Counted from the stretch's first letter, positions 21,157 to 33,030 are shown. The stretch is 64,000 bases of DNA from Dryocosmus kuriphilus (GCA_038277395.1 CM076189.1:210592011-210656010), one strand, 5' to 3'. Numbers and translations are program-made. The notes: generated by a model from the letters alone, not told the origin.

Positions 21157-22104
21157 TAAATGCTGCTAAGTAAAATTATAAGTATATAGATTAAATATTT
21201 GCATTAATTGGCGCAGAAATTAATATTTTTCGAGGAATCCAAATTTGAACGTTTCTATTTGACTTTTAAAAAAATGATTATATTTTTATAAAATAAATAT
21301 ATTTCTAGCTACATACAATAGGTGATGAAAAAGAAACTTTTTATGTATTGTCACGGGTCGTTAATTGGGTTAAAATAAACAAACTGATTTTGTGCATATT
21401 AATTATGAAATGGGCGTCTTAAAAGGGTAAACGGTTTCGTATAGAGAAAGTAAACAATTTTATTATTTTCCTTCAAATGTTATTTGAGATATTATGTTTT
21501 TTTTTTAGAAAATCCTCGGTGGGATAACATGTAATTTACAAGCACTTTGTTTCTAAAGATTCTGGAGTGGATAAATTGTTGACTTGCATTGGCGCTCGAT
21601 TGTACATTTTAGGCGAGTGCGTGGAAGCATCGAATTACGGAAAATTCGGAAAGAGAGGTGGTGTTGAAAAGGCTTCGTGAGTCAGGGAAAGGGATTTAGG
21701 TGGGAAAGAAAACCGTTCAATTACTTGGCGGCTGGCTCGTTCGAACGCGGGAATTCAATTTCCTCGCGGCCTTTCATCATTTCGAGAGAAGGATTTTTCC
21801 TCCCGCTCTCTTTTATTTCGAGCGTATCGCGATCCTTTCAAACAATGTGTCATTTGTTAAATTTAAGATTTACGGTGGTTTTTTCGATCTTCTCGTACTT
21901 ACAAAGCTGTGTAGCCTAGAAAATTGAATTTATTACAATTTTATTACAAAAGTTGAAGCAAAAACACAACAGATAAAATTAAGTTTGCTTTCGCACAAGT
22001 CTCCTAAGACATAACCAGAAGAAAAAAACCTGTGTATTTTGTAGTAATACAACAGAAGATCAATAATCGTAATAGATTATTTTTTAAAAATTAAGTCGTT
22101 ATGA
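21157..22104. other. AT-rich DNA with a GC-richer island
   Basis: 21590-21870 is GC-richer (GGCTGGCTCGTTCGAACGCGG and similar) with two overlapping short frames that show no domain. No repeat partner in the window. Could be host regulatory or exon sequence. Confidence 0.3.
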
Positions 22105-22165
22105 GAAAAAATATGCCTGCTTAACGGGCACATTCTCATTGCACGCTGCGCTCCGGGCTCGACAA
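22105..22165. repeat. decayed hairpin end of repeat R
   Basis: TGCCTGCTTAACGGGCACATTCTCATTGCACG followed by GCTGCGCTCCGGGCTCGA matches the left end of R3 and R4 (GCCCGC..GCGGGCACATTCTCATCGCGCGC) with many changes. No R body follows. Confidence 0.6.
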
Positions 22166-22610
22166 TATTAGGGGAAATATTTTATATTATTTTATGAAAT
22201 ATTGTAATGAGCATTTAAAGAAACTAATAATAATCACGGAACGGGTTCGTATCACGTTGGCTGTCCATAAATTCTCTGCCGCGACCGAAAACTAACGCAT
22301 TTATTTGATATTCGTAATATTTTAAACGATAGACATTTTAAACTGCTAATTTAAAATACAATAACATCAGCTGTTTTCACTTTTTTATGATCATCGAAAT
22401 AAACAGCCTCGGACCAAGTTAAAACTTTGCTGTAAATCTTGCACTATTATTTTAATACCTTGTTTTCATTATTTATAAAAGTTCTCTTAATTTTGATGAA
22501 ACTCATGGCAAAATTTTTTCTCGAAGATAGATAAAGTATCTACTAAATATCACTTACAACTATGGATCTCTTAAACAAAGATTGGTTCTTCTGTTAGAAA
22601 AAAAGGTTTT
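22166..22610. other. unannotated AT-rich stretch
   Basis: No feature recognised. Confidence 0.4.
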
Positions 22611-22614
22611 CAAT

Positions 22615-23332
22615 TCCTTGAAAATTTTTAAAGTATTAAAATTGTGGAACTTCTGTAATTTGCAATGGAATTTCCAAATGTCGTTAAGATAATTTGAAAT
22701 TCCTTTTGTCATCTACCAGGAACTTTGACAAAAATTTTTGAAAATTATAAGAAAATTTTTTTTGAAAATATTGAAAATTATGTAACTTTTTAAATTTAAA
22801 TTGAATTTAAAAATGGCATGAAGATAATTTGCAAGTCCTTTTCTCACCTACCAGAATATTCGACACAAATTTCTGAAAATCATTAGAAAATTTTGGAAAT
22901 ATTGAAAATCATGTAACTTTTTTATTTTGCAACAAAAAAATATCATTAAGATAATTTGCAAGAATTTTTGCCACCTACTAGGAAATTTGACAAAAATTTC
23001 TGAAAATCACGAGAAAATTTCTTTAATTTTTGAAAATGCTCTAAAATTTTAAATTTTGGTTGAATTAACCTGGTTAACAAACTTCACCTTAATTTTGGGA
23101 CTCCAAAAAAGTGTATTAAAGGCTGATTTGATCTGACAAGTCCTTCAAAAGTTAGCGTGATAACAAAATAAATATGGATAGACAAACATACAGACACCGA
23201 CAAAATTTTGTGATTTTCGGACTCTTTGGATTCCGAAACGTAAAGATCCGTTAAAAACTAGAGATAGAAAATTTGGACGGTTTTATTACAATCTCATGAA
23301 TGAGAATGTAAAAATGATCAAATAGTAGATGT
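22615..23332 (+). repeat. diverged relative of repeat R: tandem subrepeats, core, terminal hairpin
   Basis: Three degenerate subrepeats of about 123-134 bp share AAGATAATTTG(C/A)AA, CACCTACCAGGAA and GACAAAAATTTCTGAAAAT. Then comes a core with GTCCTTCAAAAGTTAGCGTG, a CAGACACCGAC block and TCGGACTCTTTGGATTC. It ends TCTCATGAATGAGAATGTAAAAA at about 23310-23332. The order (subrepeats, GTCCTTC..AAAGTTA..CGTG, ACAGACACCG, hairpin plus AATGTAAAA) equals that of R1-R4 although the sequence is strongly diverged. Confidence 0.65.
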
Positions 23333-24640
23333 GTTAATTAAAGTATGAACAATTAATATTTTCTCTCGGATGATCAAATGTGATAGTATGGGGTCTTGGA
23401 TAAGTATTTGGTAGTTGATTTCAAGAAATAACATGGAATTTTAAGTCTATGAATGCACAAAACGAGAAATATTTGTTTATAACATTTTTAATAACAATAA
23501 AAATTCTTCATCGTTAACCAAGAATTCTAAATACCTTTTAAAAAAAGGTAATGTTGTATCAAAAAAAATCTGTTAATCTCTGTTTAATAAACTATGGTAC
23601 ATGTTTGTAAATATACAATTCGTTTTATTATAAAGTAAGGATGAATAAAAAATACAAAGGTTCGTAAATCAGGAAGATCCAGATGAACATTACCTTTTTC
23701 AGTTTCTTTCATGCTTTATCATTATTTTGTAGAAGTATTAGTGGATTTTTCATCATTGTTATTTCTTCGGACCTGAACAGGGCCCCAATCCGCGGCCGAA
23801 ACGTCTGCTTATCTTTATTTGATATATGAATAACAAAAGAAAATAATAACATTTTTCATGTTTTCTGAACCTTCTGTATCCAATTTCTAAAAAATAGACA
23901 ATTTGTATATGTACAGAACTTGTTTTTTAGCGTTTTTTAGTTGCTTCCAAAATGATTGATGGAAATCAATATGAATTGCCTGTGATAGCACATACATGTA
24001 CGATAACTAGCGTTCTTTAGAGAAAATATATTCGCGTTTTTTTTTTTATTTGGAGGCGATTCACTACTGCGAATCTTGATTATCCTCTATGTTCTACATT
24101 TATAATACTTTTTGTTCAAAGAAAATGTCTACTTTCTAAAAATACGTCGACCTTAGTTAGAGTGGAATTAAATTTTCTTTCGATATTCGATAGCTTAAAA
24201 TCGAAAAAAGTTAAGCCTTTAATATTTTGTATGAAATCTAAGACGTATGCTACCGCTTACCTCGAGGATTTTATTTTAATTTATAAAATTATAAATATTT
24301 GTAGAACATTTAATAGTAGAACAATACAAAATTCATTATAATAATCCAATATCGTTCTTTATTTTTAATGGGGCATTGACTAATTTTCCCTGAATAGGGA
24401 ATTGGTGTGGAAAAGCGTTACAACCTTTGCCGGATTCTAGTTAGTTTTCCTGACTAGGGCCACATCAAGATTTCTGCATGGATATAGTTAAAGTCGAAAC
24501 TGATTTGGTAAGAAAATGAGTCGAATGTAATAAAATGAAACCCCTACTTTTTCTGCGTAATTAAACTGAAGTCAGCATAATCCTGATGTTTCGCTTAGAA
24601 AAGCTAGTTCTGTTAGACTCAAGACCAAGACTTATTTTAA
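23333..24640. other. AT-rich stretch with one hammerhead-like motif
   Basis: Apart from the motif at 23773-23805, no element boundaries or coding sequence recognised. Confidence 0.4.
23773..23805 (+). ncRNA. hammerhead-like motif, isolated
   Basis: CTGAACA, stem II GGCC / GGCC closing a 9-base loop, then GAAACGTC. One core base deviates (C for the G of CTGANGA). Likely a PLE terminal remnant, but no PLE coding sequence is close. Confidence 0.35.
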
Positions 24641-24649
24641 AATTTAATC

Positions 24650-25560
24650 AAACCTTGGAATGGAAGTTCGTGAACTGACCTTTTAGTGTCATGTTAGCAC
24701 AAGCTCGATTATCGCTGAGTCGAACAGGACTTTTTAAACTCTCGAAATGCGAACTCTGCTGAAACGAAAGTAGACTACGGTCTCTAATACCTGTCGTAGG
24801 AGTATCAGGATGGGAGACAGACGACTCGAAAAAACGAACCACTCTTCGGTTACATACGACTGCGAAAGTAAAAAGTCAAAAAAAAAAAAAAGGAAAGAAA
24901 GAAAGACGTTGAAGGAACGAGAAAGATATTGAATGAAGGTGTATAGAAGAGAGAAGGTCGAAAGAAGTAGAAGGGTTGCAAAGGAAACTGGAAGGAGAAG
25001 TCAAAACGAGGGAGTGGGTGAAAGGGGTCGAATGGGGTAGTTTGCTGTAACGTCACAGCAAGCGGCACACCATTCCGCGCATAGCTGGCTCATCAATCAT
25101 CAGAGTTTAGAGTCGGACACGTAATTTCCGGGGCGTGGATTCGTTCAGCGTCGAATATTCGCTTAGAGCGCGGTCTCGATTGGTCGCAAAGCGCTGTTCC
25201 GCGCTCTCGATTGGCTGCCGTTTCATCGTGATTTATGAGCCGCTGCGTTCGTTAATATGCCAGTGATCGGTATGGACAAACCAAATCGGCAAGCAATCGT
25301 GCTTTAGCTTACATTTCGAACTACCTGCATATCGAACTGAGTTATATATACTTCCCGAGATTCGAGTCGATACCTACGTTTCTATTCGGTGGAACCTCTT
25401 ACGCTTACCCGGTGAAATATCAGACGTCAACTACCCTCGATTCAACGATCTTCTGGAATCTCGCCCGTAACGGGTTCATAGCTCCGCAAGAATATATCTG
25501 ACATAAATTTCTGACTATCCCAAGTATGAGAAACGTACCTCTGCAAACTACGACTTCCGT
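24650..25560. promoter_or_regulatory. GC-richer island with promoter-like features
   Basis: The right part contains two ATTGG boxes (inverted CCAAT) at about 25179 and 25210, an octamer-like TTAATATGCC near 25253, and TTATATATA at 25342-25350, followed by GC-richer sequence that could be a 5' exon. The left part includes purine-rich runs (GAAAGAAAGA and so on, 24880-25020). The spacing of CCAAT boxes to TATA (about 130-160 bp) suits a polymerase II promoter pointing right. No downstream coding exon was recognised, so the target gene is unknown. Confidence 0.35.
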
Positions 25561-26550
25561 TCGGATCAGATGTTACGCCGTTATATGCAGCGAGGAAACA
25601 AATCATTGATCAAATCTGCAATGCATTCGTATATCCTTTCACAGACCTTTTATACTCCCTCCACTTTTTAAATTACTGTTTTTTGTTATTTCTATGCAAG
25701 ATTAATTATATTTCAGGTATTCTGAGTTTAGGTATTATGATGTGTTGATCGGAATATTACTTATAGCTATCTCCAAACAAAATATGCCATCTTTGAATAT
25801 TTTTAAATTTTCAGTTCCTTTGTTTAAAAAGTAATTTTGCGCTTTGCACGCCAACCCCACAAAAATTGAACCTTTTAAAATATTTGATAGACTTACAATT
25901 AATTTTGATTTATTTTGCATTTATTTCATCAAAAAGAAATTTAAGGTTTTCAAGTTTGTATTAAACAATAGTGACGGATGCGAAATATCTTTGCATAATT
26001 GTTTTTCTTGTTATGATCTTAAAAATGTCATTAGGTAGATGTAAAACGAGATAATTCAGACTAATACAAATCGTTTGAAACGGTGTTAAAAAGAGAACAG
26101 ATTATCTTAATTCTCATGGTATCTGCTTATAGTTTGTTTGAAGATCATTAACCATGAGATAGGCTTGACTATACTATGCCCATACATACAATAGAATTAT
26201 TATCCAAAAATCGATGTTAAACGTCTGAGTGATATAAGATAAAAAATGTCTTTGGCTAGATGTAAAACGTCACACTTCAGCCAAATATAAGATGCTTGTG
26301 TCTATATATATATATATATACACGTTTCGGATTATCATAGTTAATAATCTTTAAAAAGACTATAAACAGAGACCATGAGAATTAGGATAATCTTTTCTCC
26401 TTCTAACCCAATTTTATACCATTCAGAATACATGTACTATATTACCAAAGAATCTTTAATATTACTTAGACATTGAACGTCGATTTTCGGACATAAGACT
26501 ACGTTCAGAAGGAACCTGGGTCAGAGTTGAGCGAGGCCATGAGAAATAAG
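25561..26550. other. AT-rich DNA with a PLE-like terminal remnant
   Basis: 26300-26390, read on the minus strand, has stem AGATTAT..ATAATC followed by CGAAACGTG, the stem II and GAAA part of a hammerhead, but the CTGANGA half is lost. TA repeats at 26305-26320. Short frames 25735-26038 on both strands are featureless. Confidence 0.35.
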
Positions 26551-26552
26551 CA

Positions 26553-26605
26553 ACTCATATGAGGTAATATGTCACTTAGGGTAACGTGGCACGTAAGATA
26601 ATTTA
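26553..26605. repeat. 17-bp minisatellite, left part
   Basis: Units of the type GAGGTAATATGTCAC and GGGTAACGTGGCAC. The same array continues at 29112-29230 on the far side of the tyrosine-recombinase element. Confidence 0.5.
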
Positions 26606-26657
26606 AAAACATACTTTATTCCACACCCGACCGGAAAACCCACCTTTTTCCCCTGAT

Positions 26658-26812
26658 AAGCGGGGCGAAAGTAGCATATTTTCCCCGAAAACTAGTTTTG
26701 CGGGGCAGAAGTAAAATAAGCGAGGCGAAAGTAAAATTATCGGGGCGAAAGTAAAATTAGCGAGGCGAAAGTAAAATTTAGCGGGTCGAAAGTAAAATTT
26801 AGCGGGGCAAAA
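26658..26812. repeat. minisatellite, about 20 bp units
   Basis: Seven to eight units of GCGGGGCGAAAGTAAAATTA with variants (GAGGCGAAAGTA, GGGTCGAAAGTA, GGGGCAAAAGTA), beginning in the left inverted repeat. The unit resembles GAGGCAAAAGTAG at the ends of the palindrome 28816-28977. Confidence 0.85.
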
Positions 26813-27195
26813 GTAATTTTTTTTTCCAAAAATTTTCAAAAATTTCGAAAATTTTTTAAGAAAATTAAAGAACGATTGGCTACGCGAAACAATTGTAAAA
26901 TTTTTCTGCTTTATTCTCATAATATTTTAAAATACTATTATTAATGATGTGTTAAAAAATTGAATTTACAAAATAAACTGTCTTTATTTAAATTCTCTCC
27001 ATTGACTTACATTTAATGTACATAATGTTATTTTATATTTTAATTCCAAAATAAAACAAATCTTTCTTTACATTTTTTCATTTGATTACTTATACATAAT
27101 GTACACAAAATTATTATAGATTAAATCTGTAAATATATTCTGTTATTTTACTTTTGTTAATTAAAATTAATTACTATTCTTTTTAATTTTAATAC

Positions 27196-28523
27196 TTAGT
27201 TATTAAAATGAATATTAATGTTATTATTAATATTAGAAATGTTTAAAGACACTTTATCTTGATGCGATGACATAGCAGAGAAGTTCTGTATATGTGTATT
27301 AGCTTCTGTAATTCCCACCTCCAATCTCGGTTTCTTTCGTTCTGGTTCCATCACTGCAGATTCAGAGTCATACGAAGTTTCTTCGATAACATTAGGAATC
27401 ATTTTGCTGGTTTTTCGTTTGTACTCAACAGAATCAGCAATGTAACCCTCAGCTACTGCTGTAGATTTCCAGCCTGCAAATCTTTTCAAGCCATCCATAT
27501 GAACACCTGTAATACAAATGAATTTATATTTTATATTAACGAATATCAAATATACTTTCTATGTGTACAATGTGACAACTATTTATAATGTATACCCTCT
27601 TCTGCACAAATGGTTGCTCATGATCTTCTGAACGAATGGCCTGTATACTGCTCTGTGTCTGGTAAACTGAGAAATCCAGCTATTTCGAAAGGCATCTTTC
27701 CAATTTTACTTTTGACAATAGGCTGCTTAATATACTTGCAATCCCTAAACGTCAAGAAGAAACGATCCACAGTTCCATTACTTGGACGTACAGACATATA
27801 TTTTTTGACTAGTAAAGAATGTTCAACATCAATAATGAACTGTCGAGAAGTTTTATTTTTGTGTCATTCAGAATGATTTTAATTACTTCATCCAGATCCT
27901 TGACATCACTAACGTTGATATTTACCAATTTCCCATGGCGACAAGCTCCATATATACCAAAAATCAGTGCCACCTAAAAACAGACAAATACATAATTCAT
28001 CAATGCAATATAGACACATTTTTATTTGATTTTTATAATATATACATATCATGTATGTATACACAAATAAGACAACATTTTTTGGGGTTACGTATACCTT
28101 TTTAGCTAAGTATATCTTGCCCGGAGCATCATTCAGGAACATTTTCACATGATCTGCCGATAAAACTTTAGACTTGTTTGGTATGTATCCTTTGGATTTT
28201 GACTTTAAAAAGTTCACCAAATCTCTATAGTCTTCGAGCTTAACTGCATGTTTGTTTTCAACTGTCGTTCTTAACATCGAGTACTTGCTCCATAGCGTAG
28301 ACGGCTCATAATTCTTAGCCATTTCACCAAAATAGGCTAACATTGTATTAGCAGAGATTTTAAGCTTTTTATCAAGCCTCCATTGATTAAAAGTATCGTA
28401 TGTGCGCCAGTAGGATTTTTGAGACTTCAATGGCAGAGTATCAAACCTCACATTCTGAGCGGCTTCCAATATTTCCGGCGGGGTCAACTGCAACTCTTCA
28501 TCTTTGTTTCCACTCACAGACAT
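27196..28523 (-). pseudogene. Crypton-like tyrosine recombinase, three exons
   Basis: Exon 1 28523-28098, exon 2 27973-27596, exon 3 27506-27196; introns of 124 and 89 bp have GT..AG ends (AAG|GTATAC, TTTTTAG|GTGGCA, GAGG|GTATAC, ATTACAG|GTGTTC). Exon 1 gives a SAM-like core-binding domain (KSYWRTYDTFNQWRLDKKL, residues about 36-54). The catalytic Arg lies in GACRHGK (residue 154); the HxxR box is GHSFRRS near the exon 2 end; exon 3 carries LKRFAGWKS and the nucleophile Tyr in VAEGYIADS. Such enzymes recombine DNA through a 3'-phosphotyrosine link. Two lesions: a one-base deletion in an A-run near 27857 (NDTK) and a TGA right after GHSFRRS (about 27618). Otherwise the protein is well preserved, so decay is recent. 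Confidence 0.8.
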
Positions 28524-28815
28524 ATTGTATTAAAATAAACTTACTTTTAACAACTTAGGAAGAACGGTTCGCAACGAAAATATCAAAACATTCTGTATGC
28601 AGTAGAATGTATATTCTACCTAGATGCATGCGAGTCTCGTAAAATACCGCCTAGCAGCGCCACCACTCGCACAGTGGCACGTAGCGAAATTAAAAAACAA
28701 GTTACATGTATAGAACCCATACGTATTCCTCTATATAACAGAATGCGCAGTTGTTTCGACCCCGCTTTTCAGGACCAAAAAGTGGCCTTTCAGTCGCGAG
28801 TGGAATAAAATACTA

Positions 28816-28977
28816 TATGCAACACGAGGCAAAAGTAGATTTTTCCCTTGGGTGATTATACTGCCCTTACGAGAATATTTTTCCCTCGGGTGATTACTGC
28901 CCTCTGGAACAATATTCTCGTTCGGGCAGTAAACTCACCCGCGGGAAAAATCTTCTACTTTTGCCCCTTGTTGCATA
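28816..28977. mobile_element. palindromic MITE-like repeat
   Basis: TATGCAACACGAGGCAAAAG at the left pairs with CTTTTGCCCCTTGTTGCATA at the right; inner parts (ATTTTTCCC..GGGAAAAAT, CTGCCC..GGGCAG, ACGAGAAT..ATTCTCGT) also pair. 162 bp, almost one large hairpin. It abuts the right inverted repeat of the tyrosine-recombinase element. Confidence 0.75.
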
Positions 28978-29111
28978 ATGTACTATTTTGCACTCTTAAC
29001 CTGGGTAAGGAAAGGGTTGCTGGAAAAGGGATACATGTTTCATATTTTCAACAAAGATTTATTCCCAAAGCAGCCTTTGTATCAGGAATCTCCTCTCTAT
29101 CATTATTGGGC

Positions 29112-29230
29112 ACAATTACATTTGTCACATAGTATAATTTGGCACATCAGGCAATTTAGCACATAATGTAATCTTAGGCTAATACGACGTACAGGTTAAT
29201 ATGGCGTGTGAGGTAATATGGCATATCTCA
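29112..29230. repeat. 17-bp minisatellite, right part
   Basis: About six units such as TTTGGCACATCAGGCAA, TACAGGTTAATATGGCG and GAGGTAATATGGCAT. Same family and orientation as 26553-26605, so the intervening 2.5 kb looks like an insertion into this array. Confidence 0.5.
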
Positions 29231-29287
29231 ATTCTTGACACAACGGTGGCGCTTGATATTTTTATGATAAATACACTTGAAAGATTT

Positions 29288-29360
29288 TTACATTCTCACC
29301 TCAGTGAGAACGTATTAGTTTTATGTGAAAACCGACTTTCGCGGCCTGAGAGACCTCTAA
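29288..29360 (-). repeat. terminal fragment of an R-related repeat
   Basis: Starts TACATTCTCACCTCAGTGAGAACGTATTAG, then GACTTTCGCGGCCTGAGAGACCTC, matching the 3' end of R1 read in the same direction. The hairpin TCTCAC/GTGAGA is longer than in R. No R body follows. Confidence 0.6.
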
Positions 29361-32300
29361 ATATTTGTTTGTAAATTCTGCCAAAAATCAGGAGTCTTTT
29401 TGACATAAAATGGAACAATTTGTAGGAGATTCATTTTAGGAAAAAATATAGCCTTTTTTCCTAATATAGCAATATGTAGTGTTAAAAATTTTCGGAATTT
29501 TACGTTACAAACATGTAGTTTCAAAAAATGCTTTTGAATTTATTCTACTACATATGTAACTGAAAAATCATACATGTGCCATAATTTTCAGAAAATTCTC
29601 AGAAATTTCAGATAAATTTGTATCAAATTTCAAAAACGTTTGTAAAATTTGATGCGTTCTTGAAAATGCATACATATGATTTCGAAAATCCAAAACGTGT
29701 CTGAAATTTCAAACAAATGATTTTTAAAACGCAAAACGTGTTAGAAATTTCAAATCTTCAACTTAAATTTAAAAAGGAATTAAATATTTAGGTACTGGTT
29801 TTGAAATTTACATTCCAATGTAATATTGAAATTTCATTAAAATAATTGGAAATTAAAGAATCTTGTAAAATTGAATACTTGTATTGAAACTTCAAGTGCT
29901 TGAATTTGATATTTCCAAAAAGTAATTAAAATTTCGTACATATAGAAATTTCAAGTACTCTTTAAATTTTAAATACCAGTTCTAGAAAATACAAATATTT
30001 TTAAAAAGTACAAAAGTCTAATATGTTTAAGGATAAGTCCCAATAGTGTGTCACCACCCCATGCAAAATAAGCATTTAAATGAATAATAATTATTACAAA
30101 ATTATTTATTCAATAAAACTATCGTAAATAGGGTGGACCAGTTTTTACAGATGGTTATATATTGTCATACCTTTATTCTTGCTAATAGAAGGAAATATAT
30201 GATACTGTAAATTTGATTAAATGATTCCTTTATTAAATTAATAATATTATAATATTAATGATTTAATAATAAAATTTTGTGAGTTCACTATGGGAGAGAG
30301 ATTTTGAATTATACATAGATATTGAAATTTCAAGAACTGTATATTTCAAGAAATATACATACTTTCCTTTTATTTTCTTCATTTTTCAAAATTTTTTTTG
30401 CAATCGTGCGATTTAATTCTAATTGCAATTGTAATTGACGTGAAAATGAATTTATGATCGTTAAATATTATTATTGTGCTTAATTTTCTGATAATTTACA
30501 TTTATATTTTTCTTTTTCATATCATATTCAAAACATAATTTTATGTTTACATTCTGATTTAAAAATATTTATTTGCATGAGTTAAATTTCATTTCTGATT
30601 GAAAATACAATTTTTCGTTCATATTCTCATTTCTAAATATGCTCAGAATTGAAACAAATTGATAAAATTGATAATTTTCGTAGAAAATAAATTTGTTTGC
30701 GAATTGATTTGAATTGATTTTTAATATCGTGATTTTGAATTTTCAAAATATGAATTGAATATTCCATAACAAGTGTCACTGAAGTTTCAGAAAGAGTGAT
30801 ATATAATTTTCAATACTTTTTGAATTTTAGATTACAAGAGTTCATGAAATTTACGACACTTTTGTGTCTGTTAAAAACTTCCAATGCATTTTTCGGAATT
30901 CACACCAAGAAATTTCCAACAGTGTGGGAAGTGTGATATTCATTGATTTTTACGAGTAAATTTGATATAATGTAATGTAATGTAATATAATGTAATGTGT
31001 AACGGTAATGTACTCTAAAAGGTTAAATATTCCTCTTCACTGAATAATATTTTTTTTATTATCAATTTTTCTTAACTTCTAACCTAGTTTACTCGTAATC
31101 CTATTTAAAAACGTTAATCTCCATCTTTAGAATTTATACAAGTAATTTCCGGGTAAATTGTTCATAAGCTCGTTTCTTAGTACCTAGTACTTACAAAATA
31201 TACAATTCGTTTTATTATTAATAAAAATTAATACAAAAATAATATCTTTTATTGCGTATTATATTGTCTTATATTCAGCAACTTCTGGATATTGGAAAAT
31301 TTTAAAAATTTCAAATATAGCCTTAATTTAAATCCACATTTAAAGACTCCAACTTGAAATAATGTCGTTTCCACGTGCAGCCAATTTACAAAACCAAAAT
31401 ATTTTCTCTAATTATGATTAAGTGTTTCACGGAATGGCATTTTATGTAAATTTTTGTTATAATTGATATCAAATTTTTTATCTAATAATATTTGGAAGAT
31501 GTTATTTGCATATTTTTAGCCGGAAACGCCACTATACGTGAGTGGAGCGTCTGTTAAATTATTCTTAGAGGCACTTGAGGAAAAATGATTTTAATTGACA
31601 TATATGGTAGTATAGAGATAGTAGAACAACAAAATAGGTCAAAAAGTCATTTTTGCTTTTGCGTTTTAAACTTTGTAAGTAGTGTGGACTAGGTGTGCAT
31701 AAAGTTTACGTTCTCGAATTCCGTACTATCGTTGATATCGTAAACTTGTGTACCTTTTGCATTCGTTTACATAAAAGAATGTAAAAAATGTATCTATACA
31801 CAAGAGTTGCATTGGAGTATATTTCTTCGAGTGTCTAAGTCTTTTGTATGGGAAGGTCTCTTGAGAAGAATATTATGAGTAGGTACTTTGCCTACCTTTT
31901 ATGGAGGCCTCCACGTCGACGCGCACTAAAGTAGACTAGCTTTATGAATTTTATAGCTTTCTATGATGTTTAATAATTTTAAATTCCTATTGATTAATTT
32001 ATTCAGCAATAATAATGTGTTAAATCAAATATTAGTTTATTGCATTAAATATTTTGCAATAAATGAAGATTGACATAAATAATCTCATTATTTCTGTCTG
32101 CTTCACATTTTTCTATTCATTTTTCATTCGTCCGTTAATTTAATTATGAACTTCAGTTTATCAGCCTCTAGAATGATTTATAAGATTTTTATATATGTTT
32201 ATTTGTGTCATTTATTTATTAATTTAAGCTCCTTTTGACTTAATTTATCTTACTTTAGTTGGTTCTCCACATTTTTCTTATACTCTTGCAGTTATTGCTA

Positions 32301-33030
32301 AAAGTAGAAAGTTGGAAATTAAATTCAAAGTAGAGAAATATTAAAGATACACGTTTCAAATGGGTACATATTATTCATAATAAATTATTAAACTGTAATT
32401 ATTCACTCAAACACGTGCCTAATGGTATATATGTTTCACCTTAAAACAAGCCCATTTTTGGTCTTAAATCAAGACTTTATGTGTTATTGTCGAAAATTTA
32501 AATTAAGAAATCTTTAAAAATGTACTATGTGATAGAAAATTGATCCGGGAAAATTGTTTGAAACCGGCCCCCAAGCAGTTAATACTATTTAAAAATTTGA
32601 GGATCTTCACAATAAAAAAATACGCTTAAAGTTGCTTCGCCTTAAAATTGGTTTGAATTAAATTCAGATGTCCCAACTTCAGCTAAATTGCAAAGATACT
32701 ACAATTTGGGAATATGCAATACTTTTTTCAGGTGGGGGTTCACATCTTGAAGGAGTATAGTAATTCAAAATGTTTTGATATGGCGAACGCATTTACTTCT
32801 TTATTTACTAGTACACTTTTCAACCAAAATCGAATTAAAATGTTAATAATAATGCACAGATACACATTAAAGTACAGAGAAAAAACAAAGTTTTGTGTTG
32901 TCAAAATTGATTTTCACGTAAATATCTTCGGTGAAAAATAAGTTTGAGAATTTTTTTATCATCCCGGTAAGAATGCTTGAATAGAAAAGAATTATATGTA
33001 TAAAATTCATGATTTCCACGTAAAAGTGAA
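29361..33030. other. long AT-rich intergenic DNA
   Basis: No coding sequence or element recognised. Notable only: a (TGTAA)n-like run at about 30968-31005, and poly-AT tracts with many AAATTTCA words (29580-29960). A slightly GC-richer patch at 31840-31940 contains a small hairpin (GTAGGTACTTTGCCTAC). Confidence 0.45.

Larger units (their letters stand above)
26611..28815 (-). mobile_element. tyrosine-recombinase element with terminal inverted repeats
   Basis: Imperfect inverted repeats of about 62-67 bp bound the region: 26611-26675 (ACTTTATTCCACACCCGACC ... CTGATAAGCGGGGCGAAAG) and 28749-28815 in complement (ATTTTATTCCACTCGCGACT ... CTGAAAAGCGGGGTCGAAA). Inside are a 20-bp minisatellite and a three-exon tyrosine recombinase pseudogene. 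Cryptons, the simplest tyrosine-recombinase transposons, are normally described without TIRs, so the structure is unusual. The palindrome at 28816-28977 abuts the right TIR. Confidence 0.55.

Noticed and set aside
26603..26920. 105-codon minus frame with FYFRPAK repeats
   Set aside because: Translation of the 20-bp minisatellite; unit length variation breaks any periodic protein.
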